From positions 1 through 64,000 of the forward strand of contig JAEWPC010000035.1 in the NCBI GenBank assembly GCA_023460795.1: a stretch of DNA of 64,000 nucleotides, read 5' to 3'. The translations under genes were made by a program, and so were the position numbers. The notes beneath the pieces are model-generated. The model searched no databases, had not been told where the DNA came from, and saw only the letters and a list, made by a program, of their open reading frames with translations. Shown here piece after piece: positions 17,620-25,641 of this stretch (the first letter of the stretch is position 1; each line of letters starts with the position of its first letter). The DNA comes from Bacillota bacterium (GTDB taxonomy: Bacteria; Bacillota; Bacilli; Paenibacillales; Paenibacillaceae).

Positions 17620-18351
17620 GTGAACAACTATGTCGAGACGAAAGCGACGATTCTCGTCGTCGACGACGAAGAGAAGATGATAACGTTCATAGCCAGCTAT
17701 TTGCGCAACGATGGGTATCGCGTCGTGGAGGCGGCGAGCGGCGTAGAGGCGCTGGATAAGCTGCGGCATACGCCGAACGTCGATCTTGTGCTGCTCGATT
17801 GGATGATGCCGGGTATGAACGGACTGGATACGTGCCGACAAATTCGAGCCTTCTCGCAAGTGCCGGTTATCTTCTTGACCGCGAAGGCGGAGGAGGTAGA
17901 TAAGCTGCTCGGGTTGGAGCTCGGGGCGGACGATTACATGACGAAGCCGTTCTCCATTCGGGAGCTGGAGGCGCGTATACGCGTCGTGCTCAGGCGTGCG
18001 CAGCCCCAACAGCATCGGAACGCGGCAACGGAGCGCAAATCCGATGAGCTGCTGCAGCGCGGCGGACTGACGATCGACTTGCCCAAGCATGCGGTCAGCG
18101 TACAGGGGAAACCCGTCCCGTTCACGCCGACGGAATTCAAGATTCTGCGGACGCTGGCGCAATCCCCGGGGCGCGTGTACAGCCGTCTGGATTTGCTCGA
18201 AATCGCGCTCGGCGAAGAGTATACCGGCTACGAGCGGACGATCGATACGCACATTCGGAACATTAGGCGGAAGATCGAGCAAGATTTCTCCAATCCGGAG
18301 TACATCGTGACGGTTCACGGCGTTGGCTACAAATTCGGTGATGTCGTATGA
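17620..18351 (+). CDS. OmpR-family response regulator
   Basis: A 243-residue DNA-binding regulator. The receiver domain spans 9-125, with acidic pocket DD at 15-16, phosphoacceptor Asp60 in LVLLDWMMPGMNG, and the switch Thr/Lys in FLTAK and DDYMTKPFS. A winged-helix effector domain lies at about 145-240 (TPTEFKILRTLAQSPGRVYS; GYERTIDTHIRNIRRKIE; VHGVGYKFG). The GTG start at 17620 has a modest GAGAGATGGGG upstream. Its stop overlaps the kinase start by 4 bases (ATGA), so the pair is translationally coupled. By context it controls the adjacent FtsX-type ABC transporter. Confidence 0.93.
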   Translation: MNNYVETKATILVVDDEEKMITFIASYLRNDGYRVVEAASGVEALDKLRHTPNVDLVLLDWMMPGMNGLDTCRQIRAFSQVPVIFLTAKAEEVDKLLGLELGADDYMTKPFSIRELEARIRVVLRRAQPQQHRNAATERKSDELLQRGGLTIDLPKHAVSVQGKPVPFTPTEFKILRTLAQSPGRVYSRLDLLEIALGEEYTGYERTIDTHIRNIRRKIEQDFSNPEYIVTVHGVGYKFGDVV

Positions 18352-19367
18352 AGCTGCGTGCAAAGCTTGCCGTTGCCGTCGGAGTCGCAGCCGCGCTTGC
18401 CGCGATCGCCGCACTAGTGCTTGGATACGCGTGGGGCAGCCATGGGGGCGCCGGCAGCCGTTCCCTGCAATATGCGCTCATTTTTCTTTTTCTCTTTCTT
18501 CTCATTGGAGGGACCGCGGCGTGGGTTTCGCAGTTGCTTGCAAGCCGGATGCAGCAGCTCGTCGCCGAAGCGCGTCAAGTATCGTTAACCGGCATCGAGA
18601 AGGACATTCAAGTCGGCGGCGAGGATGAAATCGCGGAATTGGCAGCCTTGTTCAATCGGGTCTCGAGGGAATGGATTCAAGGCGAGGAAGCGCGCAGCCA
18701 GCTTGTATCCGATGCGGCGCATGAGCTGCGGACTCCGGTCGCGATCTTGCGCGGACATCTTGAGACGATGTTGAAAGGCGCAATGGAGCCTAAGCGCGAG
18801 AATCTCGTCTCCCTGCTCGACGAGACGAAGCGGATGTCGCGGCTCATCCAAGAGCTGCAGCAGCTTAGTCTGGCCGAAGCCGGGAAGCTGCGTCTCGACC
18901 GCGAATGGATCGATATCAACCTCCTGCTACGGGAAGTCGTCGATATTTTCTCGGTGGAAGCGGAAGAGAAACGGATCGGGCTGAACGAGCTGGATGCCAT
19001 AGCGTGCGAAGTTTACTGCGATCCGTCGCGCATGAAGCAGACGTTGATCAACCTGATCGGCAACGCGATCCGATATACGCCGGAAGGCGGGAAGGTAGAG
19101 ATCAGGCAGCTGACGGAGCCCGATGGCTACATTCAGATCGAGGTGGCCGATACGGGACCAGGAATCGCAGCCGACAAGCTGCCGTATATTTTCCACCGGT
19201 TCTATCGCGCGGATGACTCTCGCAACCGTTCGGCGGGCGGGACGGGGCTTGGCCTCGCGATCGCCAAGCAATTCGTCGAGGCGCACGGGGGTACGTTGAA
19301 CGTCGCAAGCGAAGTCGGCAGAGGCACGGTGTTCGTGCTGAGGCTTCCCGTATTTCCGGCAGCATAG
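18348..19367 (+). CDS. Sensor histidine kinase, short-loop (intramembrane-sensing-like)
   Basis: A 339-residue membrane kinase. There are two helices at about 7-28 and 41-63 with an external loop of only about a dozen residues. A HAMP-like linker (about 63-115) and the H-box SDAAHELRTP with His125 follow. The ATP-binding domain shows an N-box NLIGNAIRYTPEGG, G1 VADTGPGIA and G2 GGTGLGLAIAKQFVEAHGG. The tiny external loop means it may not bind a ligand directly and may instead sense through the ABC transporter encoded next to it, as in Bce-type modules; that is inference. It overlaps the regulator gene by 4 bases. Confidence 0.9.
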   Translation: MKLRAKLAVAVGVAAALAAIAALVLGYAWGSHGGAGSRSLQYALIFLFLFLLIGGTAAWVSQLLASRMQQLVAEARQVSLTGIEKDIQVGGEDEIAELAALFNRVSREWIQGEEARSQLVSDAAHELRTPVAILRGHLETMLKGAMEPKRENLVSLLDETKRMSRLIQELQQLSLAEAGKLRLDREWIDINLLLREVVDIFSVEAEEKRIGLNELDAIACEVYCDPSRMKQTLINLIGNAIRYTPEGGKVEIRQLTEPDGYIQIEVADTGPGIAADKLPYIFHRFYRADDSRNRSAGGTGLGLAIAKQFVEAHGGTLNVASEVGRGTVFVLRLPVFPAA

Positions 19368-19397
19368 CCCATTCATCGCGATAAGGAGGGGATCGGC

Positions 19398-20120
19398 ATG
19401 ATCGATCAACCCGTACTGCTAGAAGCGCAAGCCGTTCGCAAAATATACGGAATCGGAGATCAAGCGATCGAAGCGGTGAAGAACGTGAATTTCGAGCTGC
19501 GCCGCGGCGAGATCGTCTCGATCATGGGGCCGTCCGGCTGCGGCAAAACGACGCTGCTCAACTGTCTGGCCGGCATGGACGACGTTACCTCGGGAAGCGT
19601 TCGGATGGAGGGGACCGAGGTTTCCGGACTTTCCGAGCGGGCACGGGACGCTTTTCGCGCGAAATACTTAGGTTTCGTCTTTCAATTCTATAATTTAGTC
19701 CCCGTGCTTAGCGCGGCCGAGAACGTCGAGCTTCCGCTGTTATGCAACGGAGTAGCCAGATCGGCCGCGCGGGAGAGGGCGCTTCAGGCGCTAACGCGGG
19801 TCGGTCTCAGAGACCGTGCAAGCCATCGTCCGGACGAATTGTCGGGCGGCCAGCAGCAACGCGTCGCCTTGGCGCGGGCTATCGTGCATCACCCGAGGAT
19901 CGTATTCGCGGACGAGCCGACGGGGGCGCTCGATGGCGACAGCAACTCGATGGTTATGGACTTGATCGATCATATCAATCGGCACGACGGGATTTCCTTC
20001 GTTATCGTAACCCATAATCCGAAGGTATCGGGCTATGCCCATCGCACGCTTTACATGGACAGCGGCAAGCTCATTTCAGAGCGTCGGTCTGCCGCGACGG
20101 AGAGGGCCGTGACTCCATGA
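19398..20120 (+). CDS. ABC transporter ATP-binding protein (MacB/LolD/BceA type)
   Basis: A 240-residue ATPase with Walker A GPSGCGKTT near 45, the Q-loop in FVFQFYNLVPVLSAAENV, signature LSGGQQQRVALARA and Walker B IVFADEPTGALD. The NLVPVLSAAENVELPL segment is typical of ATPases that partner FtsX-type permeases and power mechanotransmission or peptide export. ATG at 19398 follows AAGGAGGGGATCGGC. Its stop overlaps the permease start (ATGA), so the two subunits are coupled. Confidence 0.93.
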   Translation: MIDQPVLLEAQAVRKIYGIGDQAIEAVKNVNFELRRGEIVSIMGPSGCGKTTLLNCLAGMDDVTSGSVRMEGTEVSGLSERARDAFRAKYLGFVFQFYNLVPVLSAAENVELPLLCNGVARSAARERALQALTRVGLRDRASHRPDELSGGQQQRVALARAIVHHPRIVFADEPTGALDGDSNSMVMDLIDHINRHDGISFVIVTHNPKVSGYAHRTLYMDSGKLISERRSAATERAVTP

Positions 20121-22831
20121 TGCTGCTCATCGGAATGACGCCGCTCGTGTTATTGCTGCTGTACGCTGTCTGGTTGAATGTTCGCTTTCCGCACGTTCGC
20201 CGAATTGCCGCCAGGGAGATCGGGCTGAACAAACCGACCGCGATCCTGACGATCGTCGGCCTTTCGATCAGCACGGCGTTAATTACGCCGTTAATTACGA
20301 TGCTTATCACGTATTCCGACAGCACGGACCGGTACATTAGGCAGCATCTCGATAACATCGCGTACGAAGTTCCCGCCATCGAGCAATCCGTGCTCCCGAA
20401 GCATTATTACGAGGCTGAAGATATGCGGAGCATGCTTCGGTCGGTAGGCGGCGACGAGGACTCGGCCCTGCTGCCCATCATCTCCTATAAAATCGCGCTA
20501 AGCCGAGGTGCGGAAGAGTCGAGGAACTCCCTCATGCCGAACGTCTTGGTCCTTGGAACCGACATGGAACAAGCGCTGATATGGGATCCCCGCTTGCGGG
20601 AATTGGAATGGCCCGCCCGAATGGGCGATGACGGAATCGTTCTATCCGAGACCGCGGCTAGCCGTCTGAACGCCGAAGCGGGAGACGTGGTGTACGCGCT
20701 GGATCTGGACAATCGCCCGGTCGGTTTCCAAGTCGATCGCGTCGTTCAGGAGCGAGGATTGACGGGGTATCTCGGCGTCCAACACGCCGATGCTACCGCT
20801 ATTGTTACGGCAGATGCGGCTCGGCAGCTTTTCGGCTTGCCTGACGGCTCCTATACGAGCGCGGTCGGATCCAGCTTTCCGGCGCCGCCGTGGCGTTCCT
20901 CATACGTCAAGGAGGAGGCGGTCCGAGTCGCGTCCGACGATAATCCAACGGCTTACGCCTCGTACTTTTTCGGAGTACCGATCTTGAACGCGTTCCTGAT
21001 GAGCATCCTGCTGACGATCAATTTATTCCGGTTGATCGCAATAGAGCGCAAGCCGGGGATGAGAACGATGCGTACGCTTGGCTTCAGCAGATTGGATTTG
21101 AAGCGAATGCTGCGCATAGAAGCCTTGTACTATGCCGGTCTCAGTTGCTCAATCGGAGGATTGACGGGAACGGCTCTCACCGTATGGCTGGTCAAAGGCT
21201 ATAAGTGGTTCTTCGAATCGGTGCCGGATGCGGATCTTCTGTTGGACGCAGCCACCTTATTCCGATCGGCCATGATCGGGATATCGCTCGGGGTCGGCGT
21301 CGTGTTCGCGTGCATGTGGCTCGTCTCGCAGCATGCGCTGTCGTATGGCGAGATGGGCGTCATTCATGCCAGAGAACACGAGCGTAAAGTAGGCGCTTCA
21401 GCCGGTTCCAGTCCTCATGCTTGGATATCGGGTTTGCTGCTGTCGATCGTCGTATTCTTGACCGGACTTATGGCGATTCCTTCAGTCCGCGAAGCATGGT
21501 TCGTGGATGGGGATTTCGCGACGATGTCGATCACCGCATTCCTCATTATCGTCCCGGTGTTCGGTTACGCGGGGGTCAGATGGCTAGAGTGGGTATGCCG
21601 ACTAGCGCTTACGGCCATGCGCAAAGCATCGGGAGCCTATGGCATATTGAATTTAGGCTTATCCCAACTGAAGGCCAATCGAGTACGGACCGGGCTGCTC
21701 TTGATTTTATTCTGCTCCGTCTCTTGTCTCGCCAGCTTCTCCGCGATTCTTGCCGACTACAACGGTCAGCTCATCGAGAGAACCGACAGTCGTACGGAAA
21801 CGGGGGGATACGATTATTATGCGGAAGATATTCGCCTCATCGGTACGGATCAACTGCATGCGTACTTGAGTGAGGCAGGCTATCCGCCTGAGGAGTTCCC
21901 GAAAGCCTCTTCGGTCGTTCTGCTGCCATGGAAGGAATCGGATTGGCGTGGATACGCGATCAACGGCATCGATACCGTCTACGCGGAGACGAACGAGCTC
22001 CCGTTAGTTCAGGGAGATGAACAAAGCTCGTGGCGGGCGTTGCTAGAAGACCCTGATGCAATGATCGTGTCTTCGGGAGCACTGATCTTCTTGGGAGGCT
22101 CGCAGCAATGGGATGATGGGCAGGCTGTCTCGTTCATGATCAACGGACATGCGGTCAGTAAGAAGATCGTCGGGGTCGTGGACGATGAGAGACTCTCGTA
22201 TCCGGTCCAATCGGGTATATGGATGAACTCGCAGGAGACTCTCCGCCTCGGAGAAGGCGTGAAAACGATGCATTCCGCGGTATTCCTCCGATTCGCAGAC
22301 ATCGAGCTTGCCCGGGAGTGGCGGGAGGACACCGCATCGGTGCTAGCCCGGTTTAACGTGTCGCCGCTTAGAGGGGTAGTGAGCGACTACGCCGGTTACT
22401 TCCGCAACCTCGGACTGCTGCTAAGTTTGTTCGAGCGATTTAATATGCTCTCTCTCGCCATCGGGATTACGGGCCTAGCCGTCGTCATGCTTCGCGCAGC
22501 CAAGCACAGAAGAAGAGAGCTTGGCGTTCTGAGAAGCATCGGCATACCGCCGCGGTTACTCCGCATGTATATGTGGGCGGAGGGCTTATTGACGGGGATG
22601 TTCGGCACGTTGATCGGATTCGCTGCCGGAGGCTGGTTCGCTTACGTGATCTGCGAGCCTCAGTCGCGGGCCGTCACCGATGCCGCCAGTTTTATTTACT
22701 CCCCGCCGATCGCCCGGTTACTCTTCCTATTAGCTGCGATTCTGCTTACGGTCGGGATGACGACTTACTGGTCGGCCCGGTCCGTATACAGAGTATCGCC
22801 GGTCGAATCGACGAAATATATACCTTCTTAA
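20117..22831 (+). CDS. Large FtsX-domain ABC transporter permease
   Basis: A 904-residue membrane protein paired with the ATPase just upstream. A membrane helix lies at the N-terminus (about 5-20) with another at about 40-75. A large extracytoplasmic domain spans about 80-280 and a first three-helix FtsX block about 290-430. Further helices lie around 438-530, a second external domain at about 545-770, and a second FtsX block at about 775-895 (RRRELGVLRSIGIPPRLLRMYMWAEGLLTG). The length exceeds BceB permeases (about 640) and resembles duplicated DUF214-type permeases. Neighbouring kinase and regulator genes suggest a role in cell-envelope stress or peptide handling. A terminator follows. Confidence 0.88.
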   Translation: MMLLIGMTPLVLLLLYAVWLNVRFPHVRRIAAREIGLNKPTAILTIVGLSISTALITPLITMLITYSDSTDRYIRQHLDNIAYEVPAIEQSVLPKHYYEAEDMRSMLRSVGGDEDSALLPIISYKIALSRGAEESRNSLMPNVLVLGTDMEQALIWDPRLRELEWPARMGDDGIVLSETAASRLNAEAGDVVYALDLDNRPVGFQVDRVVQERGLTGYLGVQHADATAIVTADAARQLFGLPDGSYTSAVGSSFPAPPWRSSYVKEEAVRVASDDNPTAYASYFFGVPILNAFLMSILLTINLFRLIAIERKPGMRTMRTLGFSRLDLKRMLRIEALYYAGLSCSIGGLTGTALTVWLVKGYKWFFESVPDADLLLDAATLFRSAMIGISLGVGVVFACMWLVSQHALSYGEMGVIHAREHERKVGASAGSSPHAWISGLLLSIVVFLTGLMAIPSVREAWFVDGDFATMSITAFLIIVPVFGYAGVRWLEWVCRLALTAMRKASGAYGILNLGLSQLKANRVRTGLLLILFCSVSCLASFSAILADYNGQLIERTDSRTETGGYDYYAEDIRLIGTDQLHAYLSEAGYPPEEFPKASSVVLLPWKESDWRGYAINGIDTVYAETNELPLVQGDEQSSWRALLEDPDAMIVSSGALIFLGGSQQWDDGQAVSFMINGHAVSKKIVGVVDDERLSYPVQSGIWMNSQETLRLGEGVKTMHSAVFLRFADIELAREWREDTASVLARFNVSPLRGVVSDYAGYFRNLGLLLSLFERFNMLSLAIGITGLAVVMLRAAKHRRRELGVLRSIGIPPRLLRMYMWAEGLLTGMFGTLIGFAAGGWFAYVICEPQSRAVTDAASFIYSPPIARLLFLLAAILLTVGMTTYWSARSVYRVSPVESTKYIPS

Positions 22832-22865
22832 AGGCGCCATCGCGTGAGCGAGGCGTCTTTTTTTG
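22831..22865 (+). terminator. Intrinsic terminator after the FtsX permease gene
   Basis: Arms AAGGCGCC and GGCGTCTT (one G-T pair) around an inner TCGC/GCGA stem, then seven to eight T. Confidence 0.85.
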
Positions 22866-22992
22866 CGTGATCCGCGAGCCTTCTTCACAGGATCTTCGCA
22901 TCATTTTCGCATAAACTCGATGTTCTCCCCGTAGAAACTTCAAACCTCCCCTGTAACATACGAATTGTACAAAACAGTGACGAGGAGATGGA

Positions 22993-23871
22993 ATGGTGGC
23001 AATGAGAACAAGGTGCGCGTTGTTGCTTCTGGTGGCGTTCATGGCTAGCATGCTCGGGGGACGTTCCGCGTTCGCGGACGAAGAGTCTTTTGCCGACGAG
23101 ACGGAGATCGCGGAGCCCGCCGCGGACTTTTTCGAAGGGTTAGAGGCGATGCAGGAGAACGAGCTCGCGTTCAAGATCGTAAAGCTGGAGATCGTGGCCG
23201 GCAACGCCAAAGTCGCCGATGCGCATTTCAAAGCGACGTTGATGTTCCAGAATACGAGCCCGTATACGATCAAGAATCCCGCGACGTCCGTCGAGCTGCT
23301 CGACAAGGAGTTCAACACGGCGGCCTTCTCGAGAGTGAAGTACGAAGGGGCGTTGAAGCCCGGCCAGTCTCAAGGTTTCGTTGCGGAGTTCGATAGCAAA
23401 ATCGAGGTGACGCCGGGTCAGAGCACGAAAGGCATGACGGTGGAAATGAACGACTACTTGTACGGAGAGCGAATCGATGATGAGTCGGCGATCGAAGCCA
23501 AAGGCACATACTTGTTCGTGGGCGGCAAGCAGTTGAAGGTGAAAGTGGCTGACCCGTACGGCTATCAATACGTTCCGGCGAAAAACCTGCTGGAGGCCGC
23601 AGGCTTCAAGTACGTCTGGGACGCCAAGAAGTCGACGTTCACGGCCACGAAAGGGAAGCTGAAAGTCGAACACAAAATCGGATCCAGCACCATGAAGGTG
23701 AGCGGCAAAGTCGTGAAGCTGAGCAGCGGACAGACGACCACCTTGAATAAGGTGCCGACGATGTCGCTTAACGTGCTGAAGGCGATCTCTAGCAGCTTTG
23801 CGATCGCAAGAGGCGAGCATGACGGCGAGATCATCATTCTATCCGTAGCGGATCAGGATCTCATTAAGTAA
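22993..23871 (+). CDS. Secreted stalk-domain (copper amine oxidase N) protein
   Basis: A 292-residue exported protein. A signal peptide covers about 1-30 (LLLLVAFMASMLGGRSAFA). A beta-rich middle (about 60-165; LMFQNTSPYTIKNPATSVEL) looks like an Ig-like or DUF4352-type sandwich. The C-terminal 100 residues (FVGGKQLKVKVADPYGYQYVPAKNLLEAAGFKY, cut here for length) are a CuAO-N stalk domain, with YVPAKNLLEAAG and TATKGKLKVEH as its typical segments. The start ATG at 22993 is close to GAGGAG; ATG at 23002 is the alternative. Function unknown, presumably cell-surface. It is probably co-transcribed with the superoxide dismutase gene 17 bases downstream. Confidence 0.75.
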   Translation: MVAMRTRCALLLLVAFMASMLGGRSAFADEESFADETEIAEPAADFFEGLEAMQENELAFKIVKLEIVAGNAKVADAHFKATLMFQNTSPYTIKNPATSVELLDKEFNTAAFSRVKYEGALKPGQSQGFVAEFDSKIEVTPGQSTKGMTVEMNDYLYGERIDDESAIEAKGTYLFVGGKQLKVKVADPYGYQYVPAKNLLEAAGFKYVWDAKKSTFTATKGKLKVEHKIGSSTMKVSGKVVKLSSGQTTTLNKVPTMSLNVLKAISSSFAIARGEHDGEIIILSVADQDLIK

Positions 23872-23888
23872 ATCATAGGGAGGCGCAT

Positions 23889-24620
23889 ATGCGCATGAAA
23901 ACATTGAACTGGAAACAAATCGGTATTGCTTTCGCTTGCGGGTCGCTGTTCTTCTCCGGAATCGCCATGGCGAAGCAAAGTAATATCTCCGTCTCGTTCG
24001 ACAAGGTGAGGATATTCGTGAACGGAGCGGACCGCACTTCCGCGGATGGTCAATACGGAAACCAAGGGCAGAAAGTGCCGGAGTCGCTGCAATACAAAGG
24101 CACGACCTATGTGCCGATTCGCATGGTCGGGGAGTTGCTCGGGCAGTCGGTCTATTGGGCGGAAGCGACGAAATCGGTATGGATTGGCGAGACGTACGTT
24201 CCGATTATGAATGGCAGCGGGGAAGTCATCGGCAAAGCGTTATTGTCCGAGGCTGAAGGCGGCGTGAAGATTCGTATGGAAGCGAAGGGGCTCGCGCAGG
24301 GCAAGCATGGCTTCCACCTTCACGAGAAGCTCATCGAGAACAACGATTTCAAGACGGCCGGGGGGCACTACAACCCCGATACGAAGAAGCACGGCCACGA
24401 CAATCCGGAAGGACACCACGCGGGAGACTTCCCGAATCTCGTCGCGGATGCCGACGGCGCGGTGAACGCGGAATTCGTTCTCGAAGGCTTGACGTTGGAG
24501 AAGGGCGCGGATCGATCGGTGTGGGGCAAATCGTTCATCATTCACGCGACGGAAGACGACTACAAGACGGACCCGTCCGGCAATTCCGGCGATCGCATAG
24601 CCGGCGGCAATATCCGTTAA
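23889..24620 (+). CDS. Exported Cu/Zn superoxide dismutase fused to a stalk domain
   Basis: A 243-residue protein with an N-terminal signal segment (about 1-28). A CuAO-N-type stalk domain follows at about 33-105 (VRIFVNGADR; GTTYVPIRMVGELLG; VYWAEATKSVWIG), then a SodC-like domain at 106-243. By alignment with eukaryotic SOD1 all metal ligands are present: His143, His145, His160 and His219 for copper; His160, His168, His177 and Asp180 for zinc; the active-site Arg is Arg236. The two cysteines of the usual disulfide are absent: position 154 is Phe and the C-terminal motif reads IAGGNI instead of IACGVI. The only cysteine is in the signal region. Predicted role: removal of superoxide at the cell surface. 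ATG at 23889 has GGGAGGCGCAT upstream. Confidence 0.88.
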   Translation: MRMKTLNWKQIGIAFACGSLFFSGIAMAKQSNISVSFDKVRIFVNGADRTSADGQYGNQGQKVPESLQYKGTTYVPIRMVGELLGQSVYWAEATKSVWIGETYVPIMNGSGEVIGKALLSEAEGGVKIRMEAKGLAQGKHGFHLHEKLIENNDFKTAGGHYNPDTKKHGHDNPEGHHAGDFPNLVADADGAVNAEFVLEGLTLEKGADRSVWGKSFIIHATEDDYKTDPSGNSGDRIAGGNIR

Positions 24621-24635
24621 GGCGGCGAATCGTCT

Positions 24636-25199
24636 ATGGTTATGACATCTTGGATGCGCAGATTCGGAATTTCTTTTGCAGCCGCGCTAATGTCGGGTCT
24701 GTTGTTCGGAGTGCTGCTGCGCGTCGTCATGGGCATTATCGCGCTGGCTTATCCCGAGATGGCTTCGGGCTTTCACTGGGAAGCGCTACTGATGCTTACG
24801 GTACTCGGAATGTTGTTCACGCTGGGGAATAGCTTGGTCTTTACATGCGCAATGCCTGTATTGCCGGACGGATGGGCGATGAGAGGGTTGAGTTACGGTG
24901 TCGCCAACACGGCCGTGATCGGGATTCCTTTCTTCCTGTCGAATCCGGGAGGCGAGCTGTTCGGCCCGCAAGCGTACTTGGGTATCGCGCTCTTCACGCT
25001 GTTGTTCGTCTGGGGCGGGGTAAGCCTTTCTTGGACCGTAGATAAGCTGGAGCGCTGGGTGGCGGTTGGCCGGGCCAGCCGTATCCGGTTGGCGTATGCG
25101 AGCTTCATCGTACTGATCGTCCCGGCATTCATCGTCCTGTTCCAGATCGGACGAGAGATGCTAACGGAGATCATCCCGGAAATACGGAACCAGTGGTAG
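24636..25199 (+). CDS. Membrane protein of unknown function
   Basis: A 187-residue protein with five hydrophobic segments, at about 8-32, 45-70, 80-105, 112-130 and 150-170. I do not recognise a family. No cysteine pairs or charged catalytic motifs stand out; the loops are short. The start is ATG at 24636, 15 bases after the superoxide dismutase stop, with a weak AAGGCGG upstream; ATG at 24642 is an alternative. By position it is the third gene of a small surface-protein operon and ends at a strong terminator. Confidence 0.65.
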   Translation: MVMTSWMRRFGISFAAALMSGLLFGVLLRVVMGIIALAYPEMASGFHWEALLMLTVLGMLFTLGNSLVFTCAMPVLPDGWAMRGLSYGVANTAVIGIPFFLSNPGGELFGPQAYLGIALFTLLFVWGGVSLSWTVDKLERWVAVGRASRIRLAYASFIVLIVPAFIVLFQIGREMLTEIIPEIRNQW

Positions 25200-25203
25200 C
25201 GGC

Positions 25204-25240
25204 AAAGCCGTTCTCGTCGAATGACGAGAGCGGCTTTTTT
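25204..25240 (+). terminator. Intrinsic terminator
   Basis: Stem AAAGCCGTTCTCGTC/GACGAGAGCGGCTTT (one bulge) followed by a T-run. Confidence 0.88.
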
Positions 25241-25249
25241 GTCGTTTGG

Positions 25250-25495
25250 TGGGGTTGCGGTAACGTTGCAACACACCGCTAAATCGCCAAACTTCCGCAA
25301 GCCCGCCGCAGTAACGTTGCAACACACCGCTAAATCGCAAAACCCCCGCGAGGAGCCGCTGTTGCGGCAACACATGCCGCTAAATCGCCGAACCCCCGCG
25401 AGCCGCCGCCGTAGCGGCACCACATGCCGCTAAATCGCCGAACCCCCGCGAGGAGCCGCCGTAGCGGCACCACATGCCGCTAAATCGCCGAACCT
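25250..25495. repeat. Tandem array of a ~50-base repeat, five copies, related to the 17.1 kb array
   Basis: Five units of about 50 bases with the core TAGCGGCACCACATGCCGCT, then AAATCGCCGAACCCCCGCG. The first two copies are degenerate (TAACGTTGCAACACACCGCT). Core, spacing and the following AAAYCGCCGAAC block match the array at 17108-17441, so both belong to one repeat family. Confidence 0.88.
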
Positions 25496-25589
25496 CCTCA
25501 ACGCGTCGCCAACCCTCCCCGAAGATCGGTCGCATCTCTATTGCTTTGGAGTGCACTTAGTAGGGTGGTCTGCGCCGCCGTCCTCCAAC

Positions 25590-25620
25590 ATAATGGAGTC
25601 GATCACGGATGTTCCATTAT
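25590..25620. promoter_or_regulatory. Inverted repeat upstream of the glycan locus (possible operator)
   Basis: Perfect 8-base arms ATAATGGA and TCCATTAT separated by 15 bases lie 21 bases before the first gene of the glycan locus. They could be an operator or a leader hairpin. No clear -35/-10 pair could be assigned around them. Confidence 0.4.
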
Positions 25621-25641
25621 TACTGGGGTGAATAGATCGCG

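Noticed and set aside
25250..25495. CRISPR array
   Set aside because: Same reasons: adjoining imperfect units, no spacers, no cas genes.
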